DNA from: Glandiceps talaboti
Taxonomy: Eukaryota > Hemichordata > Enteropneusta > Spengelidae
Direction of reading: 5' to 3'
Assembly: GCF_964340395.1 (NCBI RefSeq)
Contig: NC_135566.1
Location: forward strand, 15,618,501-15,682,500
Length of the DNA: 64,000 bases
The notes beneath the pieces are model-generated. The model saw nothing but the letters and a program-made list of their open reading frames with translations. It was not told the origin of the DNA and did no database searches. Positions 15,601 through 27,200 of the stretch are shown piece after piece; the first letter of the stretch is position 1; each line of letters begins with the position of its first letter. Position numbers and translations under genes: made by a program.

Positions 15601-18600
15601 TTCCGCTTGCTGACATGTGTGTACACATACAGTGCCAGCTTGTCGACAGGAGTGTGGTATTGTTTGTATTTGTAATGACTGGTCTGTAGGAAGCTTGTTT
15701 CTTATCTATCTAAATTGTTGCTTGGGGAACATAAAATGTGTATGATACACACAGTCTTTCAGCGACCCTTTCATATTTCTGCTGTATAACAACTATGCAT
15801 CCATTTATCAATACAACACCAGAAACAAACTTCACATCCCACAAGCACACTGTCGATCACTCATGACAAATACAGGAATTCATTGGTGCTAATGTGCCAT
15901 CAATCTAAAGATTTACCCAAACTCTCACTATTCTTTTTGCTGTACCAGAGCTCTGGTATTTTTTTTTTTAATTTATTTTTTTTTACCTGTATTGTTTTAG
16001 TATCTATGTTGTGTAATTATGTGTAATGTGCTTTTAAGAATTTTATTCAAATGCACAAAAAAGATTTATGGATGCATTGTTGTAAATAAATAAATAATTA
16101 GATACTGTAACATGATCACCGCACCAGCCAACATCACAACCTGTAGTTATTTGACTGCTTCTATAGAACAGCTAATGAAATTTACAACATTACTACTTCA
16201 TGTTCTATGCTTGAAACTGGTAGAAATATTAGAACTGGTTTACAGCTAAAATGATGAAGGTGTGGTGTTTCACTCATGTGATATGACATTTAGACACACC
16301 CTAGGACAATTTCTCATTAAATGCAAAAGAAACCATTACATAGACAGTGGGGATCTAGAAGTAGTCAAATTGATATGTTGATTATCAGTTAATAAATAAA
16401 CAATTGCAGCCATTCAAATCATCAAGTCCATGAGTAATGTTTTCATTAGAAGCCTGTTTTTACTGCACTGTGCAAGAATAGCAATGCTTATCAGTGTTCA
16501 ATGTAATTGGGCAAAGGATCCTGTTGTGTTTATTGTATTTCTGTTATTGTTAGTCTAGAGTTAAAATATGCCTAACTCTGTGTCAAAAACAGTAATGTCC
16601 CATAAGTGAAACTCCAAGCCAACATCATTTTAGCTATAATAGATTATGTGGATTTCGTACCTGGTACATCGATAAGTTTCTTATACACAGCTAAGAACGC
16701 TGCTTCTGCTGTTTTACTTCTCTTTGACAAATGATCGACCTCTATCTGGAAGCTCTTCAACAGTGGAGCCACTGTTTTCCTGATTTCCTGTGTATGAGAG
16801 AAACACCATCATTTAAAATTGTCATCACGGCTATCAATCATCTAAAGAATCCGCTGCAAGATAAATGTGTTCTTATACAAATTACAAAAGCATTTCTAGA
16901 CAAATCAAGACACGAAATTTTTTACTATTTATCATGTTTAAATTAAATCTACTATAATTAAAATAACTTCATCATCTTGAACAATTCCCCAAATGGATTT
17001 CACATGATTCAATTCTTTGATTGTTTGCGAGATATATATCTGTTGAAATGATGTTCATTGATTGATGATGTCATGGTGATGTTATACATCTGGTCTAAAT
17101 CACGAATGTAATTATTACTGTATACAAATATTCAACTCTGACCTGGTTATTATAATAACTAACATCAACTTCCTTATTGTAGGTGTCTCATCTCATTTAA
17201 GTCACTGAGGTCAAGTTCATGAGTATGAAAGATACCCATTAGCCATATAAACAGCTACACATGGATTTTAATACATGGATATTACGTAAGGTAGTACATG
17301 TACATGTACTACGTTCTACTTTATTTTATCAAATTATCCAAAATACCACCTAGGAAAATATGAGTGACATAAGCGGCCCTGTCAATATGAGCTGAAGACA
17401 AGTAGTGTCAAAACAAGAATTTGCTTTTGGCTGAATGAAGGAAAATATTGGCAAAGAATAATATGAGCACACGCTGTATTTTAAGAAAAAAATGGTGGCG
17501 TTAATAGTGAGCACCGCAAAGCCAATGATTTAGATGTGGAATGCCATGGCATCGAGCAACCAGGGTTTAAATCCATTATTTTCAGTTTGAGTGCAGACAA
17601 AATGGTTTTCATATATGGTATTTAATGTCACATTACACGATAACATTGATTATACTATGCACAAGCCAAGATATCGTCTTTGAACAGAAAATATGAATCA
17701 TATACCCTGGTCATTCTATGCCATAACAAACCTCACTAGAAATCTGAGTCAAAACATTCCAAACTGCCCTTATTTTTCCCAATTTTTCATGCATTATGCT
17801 TGTGGAGGTACAATTATATTATTCCGCAATATTTTTCTTCATTCTGCCAGAAAATACCAGTGACCTAAGGATTTGTCACTACTCGTCTAGTGACCCATAG
17901 TGACAAGGCCTCTTAGGTCACTCATATTTTTCTTGACTAAACTAAGAAAACTATTGCGGAATAATTAGATATTATTCCCAAATAATTTTCTTCGTTCAGC
18001 CAAGAAAAATATGAGTGACCTAAGGGGGCTTTGTCACAACAAGTCTAGCCACGAGTAGTGACAACCCCTAGGTCATGAGTATTTTCAAACTGAATGAAGA
18101 AAAATGTTCAAGAATAAAACAATTATACAAGCACCAGTAATATCAAAGAAAAATCGGGGAAAGTAATGGCAATTTTTAATGTTCTGACTCATATTTTGAA
18201 CACAGCAGAATTAGTGATGTAGACACACGTTGTCGCAACATAGATGCATGTTGTCGCGACACAGAATGACCAAAGTATACATTCCATATTTTTTGTTCAA
18301 CTTCACTCGTGCACGATATAATATCTAATAATGAAACATGATAAAAGTATTCATTACCTCTGGAGTATTTTTCTTGAATTCTCTTGACTGCTCAACCAGT
18401 CGTTTTCTTGATGAATCACTTTCATCCTGTCTGTTGGCAAGTTCTGTAGCTGCACTATCTAATTCTCTCTACAAATTAAGATAAATGGATATATATATGA
18501 ATGGCTTGTGGCTAGTCATTTCATAAATTACAAAGAGCGACTACCTTATTAGTGTTGCCTGCAAGCAAACTTGTACTGAAGATCACAAATTGACAGCTTG

Positions 18601-19191
18601 CCTGGGATTAGTTTACATATCAGTTAACAAGTTTGTCTAGACCACATACATGTATAATTGGACAGTGGGGTGGGATGGACAATGAAATATTTTAAAACTT
18701 CTGGGAAACATTCTACAATTTAACCAAACATTACACCCATTATATACCAAATAAGCTTGTGTTCTAACTTACAAATTCTCGACATAAGGACTCGTTGTCC
18801 ACAGAAATTAATTCAGGGGTCACTTGTTTGGACGACAGTCCATCCTCCTTGAAATTGAAATACTGGAAATATGTGTGTCAGTGTATAACAACAACACTGA
18901 ACTGACACAGTATCTGATGACTCTTTAGGATCATCCTTTGAACTGAAAACTTTCAGCATTTTTGCTATGGTTGGGGAACCCCGGTAACAGAAAGGGAGAA
19001 AGGGGTAAAATGGCAGTGTTTCCACAGAGTCTATGGTAATTTCGTTTGGGAACCCAGATAAAATGATAATAGGAATCCTGGTAGGTTTTACCTCCTTACT
19101 ACCCTTAGCAAAAACACTGGAAGTAGTTAGAAATCTAGTTTTAATTTTACCATGAGAGTTGTTAGAAATTACGGAAGTTCTCAGCCCCCCC

Positions 19192-19222
<31 letters not shown>

Positions 19223-20922
19223 ACACACACCTACTTTAGGGAGAACATTTGGTACATAGTACTCTATACGTCAACTTTTGAAAGGCAAGGTAATTTTGGA
19301 TGCAAAAGTATTTGATAATACTAAGAAGAATCCCTGTAGTAAATTCTCTGATGTAACTAGTTAGATTCTTAACAAACGTGGGCGTAAGATGGAGTGGTGA
19401 ACAACAGTGAAAGTCATATTTGTAAGGAAGAAAGAATGAAAATTCCAGAACGGAAGAAAATGCAAAACTGAAAGAAGCAATCATTTTTCTACAGTTCACG
19501 CACATAACTGTGAAAGACCAATTTGTTCAGAGACAGGAAACACTCTACATGTATATTCATCAATTAAACCATTCACTCAAATTAATCTAAATTTCCTTGA
19601 ACAGTGAGTGTATAACTTCAAGTTTTAATATAAAATATAAGCAAAGAGGGTGTTCATGTGGTGAACTTGGAAATGAAATGTCAACATTTGCATTTAAAAA
19701 AATAATATCTTATCACTATCAATTTATCAAACTTCACTGAAAGTGTCAAATTACTTACAAAGATCAGTTGAACAAATCAATAACTGAATAAACAATACAT
19801 CAAAAGATGACAAAATGATTACAAAAAAAATTGTTCACAACCAGCAAATATTAAAAAAAAATATTTATTCAATATTGAAGATGACCGAAATAGAAAAGTA
19901 TTAAATATTTACATTTCATATCATAATTCACATTTCAGTATAAAAATAATTTCAATATTTTTGGATGTGAAAAGATCACATGTAAAGAAAAGCCTTGAGA
20001 GATTTTTATGGTTCCATTGCTATGCTAGTCACTGACTACCACACCCCTCAAAACCCCCAACTGACTACTTCATCCCTCCCCAAACATTGAAACATTATCA
20101 ATGTTAGTGTTGCATTTACTAAAGTGTTGAACAGTGAAGTATTGATTTGATATGGAAATTACATGCAGAGTGGGAGTTATTATAATTGGGTTGCAATCAA
20201 TCACTCGATAATATTGATCCGTTATTTATGTGTGATTAGCATGCAAACCCATGAAAATAATTCGATTTGAACAGAACAGTCAACTTGCCTTGAATCGATT
20301 CTCGCTGTCTAATTATTCAAGTTTTGTTAAAACTGAAAATTGTATCACAATATGAATTTTTTTGTCTGTTTACAAACAACACGCCATATCAAATACAACG
20401 TTGTACGTCATTTTACTGACATCACCACTGAGGTGACAGCCGGAGTGTATACAGCGGGCTGACGCCGAGCTTTGTACACGTAGTGCGCAGCCTAGCCCAC
20501 ATTGGGTTGCACGGATGAAAATGATGCTTGCATTCAAAGATGAAGAATTGGTCAAATCTTCCAAAAACTTTCATAAAGTTTGAAAAGAGTGCATCCAGAG
20601 ACCGAATGAATACTATCTGTAAGTCGCATGTGCTGTTGTGACGTTGATATCGCCCAATGTAATACTGTTTACGTTCCGAGCGGGCTTGGCTTTTGTTCTC
20701 AAAGACATTCGTCACTTTATCGATCATTTTCTGATAGGCGCTGATCAATCACATTTTTAACCAACGTTTGGAGCCCCTTCCTTTTGGTAAATCGCCATTA
20801 AATTTCGGCAGTCATATTTATAGACTCTTAACTTAGTCAAAATGTTAAAATCTTACCTGTATTTGGGGTAAATCAAAAGTTTTCCAATACTGATGCATCG
20901 ATGCTAGATTGGCCGCAGCCAT
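617..20922 (-). CDS. CUX1: CASP/CUX1 (cut-like homeobox / CASP golgin), 5' portion, 11 exons
   Basis: Exons in transcript order: 20857-20922, 18358-18468, 16661-16787, 9797-9934, 9541-9664, 8958-9034, 6585-6651, 5447-5600, 4588-4653, 3953-4081, 617-812. All have AG/GT borders and the phases join into one frame of about 418 residues. The start [17 protein letters not shown] and blocks such as [57 protein letters not shown] and [13 protein letters not shown] match the shared N-terminal half of vertebrate CUX1 and CASP as I recall it. This part is almost entirely coiled coil. In vertebrates the locus makes either CASP, a Golgi-membrane golgin with a C-terminal membrane anchor, or the CUX1 cut-repeat homeodomain transcription factor. 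The exons that decide between them lie left of the window, so the product made here cannot be told. The last visible exon ends in phase 1 at a strong GTGAGT donor; reading on past it meets a stop at once. The gene is divergent from NUP88. Confidence 0.95.
813..3952. other. CASP/CUX1 intron 10 with a CpG-rich block
   Basis: The 1560-3130 part is visibly richer in CpG than neighbouring DNA, with several CGCG, GCGCATGCG and GCGGGGCCGCGGGG motifs. A 77-codon plus-strand frame at 1795-2028 matches nothing I know. No exon could be supported. The block could be an intronic regulatory region or old inserted DNA. Confidence 0.35.
4785..4915. repeat. (CAGA)n / (ACATACAC)n microsatellite
   Basis: Alternating runs of CAGACAGA and TATACACACACA-type sequence lie in CASP/CUX1 intron 8, just upstream of exon 9 on the minus strand. 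Confidence 0.9.
5051..5392. mobile_element. Full-length palindromic element family B, copy 1
   Basis: This is an almost perfect 342-bp inverted repeat. It starts AAGTGGCCATATGGATGAGG and ends with the reverse complement CCTCATCCATATGGCCACTT; the centre is the palindrome ATTGTATGTACAATAAC near 5215. Other copies lie at 26288-26629 and 35590-35941. It would fold into a single hairpin if transcribed. It lies in an intron of CASP/CUX1. Confidence 0.9.
7140..7640. repeat. Degenerate AT-rich tandem repeat (GATATGGCTAAAA type)
   Basis: Units of about 40-50 bp carry variants of CAGATATACATTATACCT and ATACCACATACGGCTAAAAA. They are repeated roughly ten times with much divergence in CASP/CUX1 intron 6, and the small open frames across it are by-products. 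Confidence 0.8.
8340..8890. mobile_element. TIR element family C, copy 1
   Basis: The left end TAAGGCCAAATAAAAAATAG plus TGTTTCCAATAAC returns inverted at the right end as GTTATTGGAAACAAACATTT through ATTTTGCCTTA. No reading frame is inside; a G run lies at 8770-8783. Copies lie at 36070-36600 and 47673-48090, and the internal stretch TAGTTTAAGTC is shared. It is a non-autonomous DNA-transposon-like element. Confidence 0.8.
10369..10542. mobile_element. Short TIR element family D
   Basis: This is a 174-bp inverted repeat. AATCTGATTAAAATCCGATG and TGTACACTTCA at the left return inverted at 10510-10542; the inner arms include TTTTTGGCTGTTACGTTT and its inverse. Half-copies are seen ending at 50927 and near 61258-61285. 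Confidence 0.85.
10800..11180. repeat. Degenerate repeat (TGTGTGGTTTATACCTGAAATGA type)
   Basis: A phrase like TTTTGTGTGGTTTATAACTG plus AAATGA recurs about eight times at 35-50 bp spacing with heavy divergence, inside CASP/CUX1 intron 3. Confidence 0.7.
13590..13735. mobile_element. Possible SINE-like dispersed repeat family E, copy 1
   Basis: It shares GTAATCCTCATGGCTCCACT and flanking motifs with sequences near 23020-23155, 39865-40030 (inverted) and 42055-42190 (inverted). The 39865 copy has GGGTTTCAATCCCAG, which resembles a pol III B box, so a tRNA-derived SINE is possible; no A box was confirmed. Confidence 0.45.
15348..15785. mobile_element. Hairpin element, 438 bp
   Basis: Arms of about 150 bp run inward from ACAGCACAAATATGAAAGGG and return inverted as CCCTTTCATATTTCTGCTGT. 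Further matching pieces include AACAATTTAGATAGATAAGA and TGATACACAGACACACATGT against ACATGTGTGTACAC. No reading frame is inside. It lies in CASP/CUX1 intron 3. Confidence 0.85.
17345..18330. mobile_element. Foldback element family A, nested or near full-length copy
   Basis: The 17622-18320 part looks like a full palindromic version. The left arm contains ACAAGCCAAGATATCGTCTT and GAATCATATACCCTGGTCAT; the right arm returns with GAATGACCAAAGTATACATT and TTTTTTGTTCAACTTCACTC. Two copies of the AATATTTTTCTTC hairpin core lie between. A fragment of the same family at 17345-17470 suggests nested insertion. Confidence 0.75.
18469..20856. other. CASP/CUX1 intron 1, no exon seen
   Basis: It contains a repeat related to family F at 18960-19175, a C-run followed by (CA)n at 19187-19230, and AT-rich DNA. 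Near 20380-20760, close to the promoter, CpGs become frequent. Open frames on the minus strand here have no recognisable similarity. Confidence 0.5.
19184..19230. repeat. Poly-C followed by (CA)n microsatellite
   Basis: About 24 C residues are followed by about ten CA units. It creates a Gly/Cys-rich spurious frame on the minus strand. Confidence 0.9.
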
Positions 20923-21262
20923 CTTGATCTCTTCTGGGATCCACGACTGCAGTCTCGTATTACACGAGAGTGGTTGTAAATTCGTGAGATCGTGCTTATT
21001 CCACTCTTGTGTAGGGAGGGATCGTTAGGCCTTTCGAAACCAACCGATTACAAACCATGTCCAACATGATTAGATAGTCAATAATATCGTCTGATTTCAA
21101 AAAATATGTAAAGCACTGTATAAAGTACGATAAAATAAATCCGAAAAATGTATTTTTATAGGACAAACATGGTTGACAGTCTTCATGCACATGGAAAATG
21201 TAAGGCGGCCTCCCCTAAAGTATGAATATGAACACTTGTTGTGTTGATGGATGTGCAGCAAG
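20923..21262. promoter_or_regulatory. Head-to-head CASP/CUX1 and NUP88 bidirectional promoter
   Basis: Only 340 bp separate the two divergent start codons. No TATA box is evident, and CpG dinucleotides are more frequent here than in the surrounding AT-rich DNA. Both start codons sit in a YY1-like AAGATGGC context: CAAGATGGCTGCGG on the minus strand at 20924 and CAAGATGGCGAC on the plus strand at 21260. A short palindrome, TCTCGT-ATTAC-ACGAGA, lies at 20953-20969. That this DNA drives both genes is inferred from spacing alone; no transcription start can be seen. Confidence 0.7.
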
Positions 21263-24200
21263 ATGGCGACTTCCTCGTCTAGCTTATGGCGCTTTGCTTT
21301 GAACTCTCATCCTATATTTGACGTTTTAAGAGAAAATGTGGAATGTGCAAGACAAACAGAGAATTCAAGGGAATTACTGGCGGTGAAAGATAGCGATATT
21401 TTCATCTGGGATCAAGATAATGCCCATTTACTTACCACTAACTTGAAAAATTTGCTAGACTCCGACGATTCTCAGAGAAATCATGTGTACCAGGTGAGAG
21501 AGTCCAGAGGAGGACAGGTGATACAGGATGCGTAAACAGTGTAGTAAATGTTACCGATGGAATTCCAAATCAACATTTTCGAGGGAATTAACCTAACATT
21601 TTTCATCCATAGTGTATTCTAAATTATTATTTGCAATGAAATTTAATATTTTTGAAGATTCTTATAAGTTAATATTTTTTACAACAAAATAATTGAAAAT
21701 CCAGAAAAGGGTAGCATTACTTGATATATTTTGTGATTCCGATAACTTGAGAACAGTGTATTTACCAAGATTTCAAGTCAATCAATGTTTATTCCCTAAA
21801 TTTTCAGACGTTGTTTAGCACCAATCCACCAAGATTCCAAGTCAACCGAATCAAGATAAATCTAACAGGTTCACATGTAGCATTGATTGGGAATCATGGT
21901 GTGAGTGTTCTTGAGTTACCAAGGCGATGGGGTAAATATGCAGATTTCGAAGGAGGAAAACCAAGAATTACTTGTAGGTATGTGTAACAGTTAGACTTAT
22001 TACTGATAGTGTTATATTAAAATAGGAATATTGGTATGACTTGAAGTTGAACTATGCCGAGCTACAGTGTGATGTGATGGTAGTCCTAGCATGCCAAGTG
22101 GGCTACCAATTTCAGAAATTTACCAATTTCAGAAATTGGTAGCCCAAGGATTGTAGTCCCATATTCCTGAACTGAAAACAGATTTCCTCTATTGGAAATG
22201 TGTGTGGTGTTAAAATACTTTCATGTCCATAAATCTTCCATCTTCATCACATAATCAGTGGTAGCCAAAGTGGGTTACCAGCTGCTAATTATGGTAGCCC
22301 CATGACAAGAATTGGTAGTCTAGTGTTAGCATGGGACTACTGTTAATGTGATGATAGGTATTGTAGTGGGATATAATATGATATGATTGTAAAGTGGTGA
22401 AATGTGATGTGAGAGGTGTTGTAATATGATATGATGTGATGTAATGTGATGATCATGAGATATATTGTAAAGTGGTGAAATGTGATTTGCTGTGACATAA
22501 TGCCAGGTATGTACATGACATATTTGTAGGTTGTGATATACTGATATGGTGTACAAAGTAATTTTGATCAAAAAACCCTCAAAATCAACATGTACTTGGC
22601 GGATTGGCTAGAATGTTGGTTGAGATGTTTCTTGGGATATCTACAATGAGAATTGTTCAACATAATCATAAGATGATTGTTAATAACTGATGGGGTGGGG
22701 TACACATTTTGTTTATAACTGAGGGATGTACATGCTAGATGAAGTCTGTTATGATCAGTTTTAAATAAACAGAATGAATATTATATATTTCATTTATTCA
22801 TATATTTGTTTCAGAACGGTTACCATAGCAGAAAGATTTTTCATATCTCATTCATCAACGTGTGTGCTGCAAGCATCGTGGTATCCTGGCAGTGAAACAG
22901 ATACACATTTGATAGTATTGACATCAGACAATGTATTGAGGTGAGTACCTAACAATGAAACTAATATAGTCTTAGACTAATGTCAGATTGGGATCAAAAC
23001 CTGGATGACAACAACATTTGTGATGCAGAGCTGTAGAAAAAGTTGGTCTGAACAGAAGAATGATCTTCTGTAATCCTTTTGCCCTCCACTGATAAGATAG
23101 GACTAAATGCAAGAACTTGAGATTCAAATAAGTGGACTTTACTTGTGTTAATATCAGACATTGTATTTTGTATGGATTGGCATACATTCCCAGTTTGGAC
23201 CAGCATGAGTCCCTGGTATGAACCTGCATCCATTCCCTGGTTTGACTAGCATGAGTCCCTGGTATGGACCAGCATGAGTCCCTGGTATGGACCAGCATGA
23301 GTCCCTGGTATGGACCAGCATGAGTCCCTGGTATGGACCAGCATGCGTCCCTGGTATGGACCAGAATGAGTCCCTGGTATGGACCAGCATGAGTCCCTGG
23401 TACAGAATGAGTCCCTGGTATGGACCAGCATGAGTCCCTGGTATGGACCAGCACGAGTCCCTGGTATGGAACAGCACGAGTCCCTGGTATGGACCAGCAC
23501 GAGTCCCTGGTATGGACCAGCACGAGTCCCTGGTATGGACCAGCACGAGTCCCTGGTATGGACCAGCACGAGTCCCTGGTATGGACCAGCACGAGTCCCT
23601 GGTATGGACCAGCACGTGTCCCTGGTATGGTCCAGCACGAGTCCCTGGTATGGACCAGCACGTGTCCCTGGTATGGACCAGCACGAGTCCCTGGTATGGA
23701 CCAGCACGAGTCCCTGGTATGGACCAGCACGAGTCCCTGGTATGGACCAGCACGAGTCCCTGGTATGGACCAGCACGAGTCCCTGGTATGGACCAGCACG
23801 TGTCCCTGGTATGGACCAGCACGAGTCCCTGGTATGGACCAGCATGAGTCCCTGGTATGGACCAGCATGAGTCCCTGGTATGGACCAGCATGAGTCCCTG
23901 GTATGGACCAGCATGAGTCCCTGGTATGGACCAGCATGAGTCCCTGGTATGGACCAGCATGAGTCCCTGGTATGGACCAGCATGAGTCCCTGGTATGGAC
24001 CAGCATGAGTCCCTGGTATGGACCAGCATGAGTCCCTGTTATGGACCAGCATGAGTCCCTGGTATGGAACAGCATGAGTCCCTGGTATGGACCAGAATGA
24101 GTCCCTGGTATGGACCAGCATGAGTCCCTGGTATGGACCAGCATGAGTCCCTGGTATGGACCATCATGAGTCCCTGGTATGGACCAGCATGAGTCCCTGG

Positions 24201-27200
24201 TATGGATAGGCATAAGTGAGCTGGAGCAATTTTTTTTTTTTGGTTTATTACTAGATTGTTTTTAAGAAAGTGAAATATCATTTTAAAAAATGTTATGAAG
24301 ACAACTATTGTAAAATGTGATGACTCGAGCCAGTCAAGCATACCGTACTTGTCTCTGTTTGCAATTAATTATATTAATGTGATATTTTCATTATAGAGTT
24401 TATGAAACCAGTGATCCACAGAACGTCTGTCAGGTCTATTCACTGGGCGAGTCACATACTGCATCTGAATATGATGAAGTCCTTGGAGAGATAGCAGTGT
24501 CCTTTGACTTTGGTCAGCCTATAGAAATACAATCTAAATCAGAATCAAGGAGAGAGAAAACTGAAGACCCAGCACTCATCTACCCCGTATATATTCTGAG
24601 AGGAAATGGGGATATCTATTATTTACCAGTTGTGGTATCAGATCAAAGGTAATAAACTCCTAACATATTGCAGTCATTAGTTATTAATTCCCCTTACACA
24701 TTACCATGGTAATAAATGAAGAAAACGTAGCCCCAGAAAAGTCCTTTTAAATTAATAATTCACCCAAGAAGGTTCAAAGTCCAATTCAAGGTCAAGATGT
24801 ATACATCCCTGTGTTTGCATAATAGCACTGTATGTAGGACACACAGTTCAATGTCCATTAACTCTACATCCCTGTGTTTTGATTACAGCACTGTACGACA
24901 CACAGTTCAAGGTCCATTAACAATGCATCCACCAGCAGAAGACAACTATGGTTTAGATGCATGTAACATCATTTGTCTTGAAAGTAGTCCTCCAGTTCTA
25001 GTTATTGCTACATCATCTGGTAACTTGTATCACTGTATTGTCCTAGGCAAAGGAGATGATGACAGTGATGACACATTGGTAAGTCATGTTGTATTCAGAT
25101 ATTTATTTCCCCAATATATTTCTTTGTTCAGCCAAGGAAAATGCATAGTGAACATTCAGTAAATAACAAACTAAAGTTTGTAGAAAATATTGCGTTACGA
25201 AAAATGATGAGTTCCAAAATGAAACTTGCTCCATAATGTTGTGACAATTTGTCGGGTTGTTTTGTCATTACTACAGAGTTGGAGTGATGCCAGCTACAGG
25301 AGAGAAGCAGAATTGTCTCTGTATGTTTATGAGAATGTAGAAGTAGAATTATCCCTTTCATTGGATGATGTGGATGAAGATATGACATTTCCTATAACAT
25401 TGCACAAAGGTGAGACATGACATTTACTATAATGACATAGCACAAAGGTTAGATATGAAATTAATGACATTGCACAAAGGTTAGACATGATATATACTAT
25501 CATAACATTGCACAAAGGTTAGACATGACATTTCCGATAACATTGCACAAAGGTTAGATATGACATTTCCTATAATAACAGCAGAAAGGTTAGGCATGAT
25601 ATTTCCCATAACATTACACAAACGTTGGACATACGACTGGTAATCGAGCCATCAGTTTATTAAGATAGACGCAAACTAAATCTATTGTTCTTCAATGTGA
25701 CAGATTACACAAGTGGATGATAGCGGTTCCTCTGTTGTGTGATTCTAATCACCCTGTGATCAAGATAGTGTAAACATTGGAAGTCCCAAAACAGTACACA
25801 GCAAGTTCATGGAACTCTGTCAATAAAACTCTGCAATGCCTACTAAAACTATCACTAAACCAATGTCCATTCAATAGCTTACCACTGTTGTACCAACATG
25901 TTGCGAGAATAGATTGAGTTTGTGTCTATCTTAGTAAACCGAAGGCTGGATTACCAGAGTAATAACACATACATTTAAACATATGTAGACATTGTAATGT
26001 ACCATTATTTAGTTTTAATTTTCCTCAAACTCTTGTATATTTAATTTACAAGTGTAGTAATAGCATTACAATATGTTGATAAGACATTCGTCAAATTGAT
26101 ATTACTCTAGGACCACAACCTAATTTGATCTGTTCTGACTCTCTGTAGATCCTAGCAGTGCAGAACGATACCATTGCTCACACAGTGCTGGGGTGCATAG
26201 TATTGCACTAACATGGCTGCCTAAACTACAAGACTTGTGCTGTAAGTATAATGTAATAGACAGTATTGACTTAAACATTGTGTTTGAAGTGGCCATATGG
26301 ATGAGGATTGGGTATTTATTGTGGATTTTTAATTTATAAAACAATTTTATCACGGCTTAATTCCTACTTGAAAAATCAATGTGAAACAACATATGGCAAG
26401 TCCTTTTTTGTAACTCAATACATTGCAAAAGATTAATAAATGTGTAAAATGCTTGTTACTGTACGTACAATGACTTTCACACATTTTCATAGCTTAATGC
26501 AATGTATTGAGTTATAAACACAAACTTAAGTCAATGTTGAAGTTCACATTGATTTTTCAAGTATGAAGCCATGATAGAATTGTTTATGAATTAAAATCCA
26601 AAATACATAACAAATCCATATGACCACTTGACAACATGTTTTAATATTTTATCAAATTTTACAGGGCAAAATTCAGTTCCTCAAAATATTTTCTCATATT
26701 GGTATTCATTGCATTTTAGTTACACTCAAGAAATTCAGGATTTGCTTTGTATATTAAACTATGTTTTATTATCTTATCAACATTGCAGACAGTGAAGATG
26801 ATAATAGTCTATTGGAATTCAGTCAAGACCAGGCCTGTAGAGCAGAACATTTAGTGTGTACCAGGCCTGTTGCTGACAGGTTAGTCACTTTACTGGTATT
26901 TACGCCAAATTCTTTCTGAGGACCAACAAATATACACCCAAAATTGAAAGACTTTATCAGTGTTTTTGTTAAGTAAGTAGGTAAATTCTACCTGAGTTCC
27001 CAAGTAATGCAATCAGGGTTCCTACCAGTGTTTTTTAAACGTTGTTGATGACGGTAAAATCTGCCCGAGTTTAATACTGGGCTTCTATACCGAAATTATG
27101 ATACAAGGTATTAAAATCTATTACCAGATTTCCCCCACCTGTTACCATGGTTCTCAGAGTTTTGCAAAAACACTGTACAAGGTAGAGAAATCTGTGTAAG

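Larger units (their letters stand above)
9935..16660. other. CASP/CUX1 intron 3, 6.7 kb, no gene
   Basis: The intron holds the elements listed at 10369, 13590 and 15348, a degenerate AT-rich repeat at 10800-11180, G-runs near 12250 and 12697, and a C-rich tract near 14357. I see no exon or RNA gene in it. Confidence 0.5.

Noticed and set aside
18813-19226. 137-codon minus-strand frame beginning with poly-Gly
   Set aside because: It starts in a poly-C/CA microsatellite, lies in CASP/CUX1 intron 1 and overlaps a dispersed repeat; no similarity seen.
20422-20748. 108-codon minus-strand frame near the promoter
   Set aside because: No similarity or splice context; exon 1 to exon 2 of CASP/CUX1 join perfectly without it.
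22972-24213. 413-codon open frame and overlapping frames over the 23-bp array
   Set aside because: They arise because the repeat unit has no stop codons; all frames and both strands are open and the array lies in a NUP88 intron.
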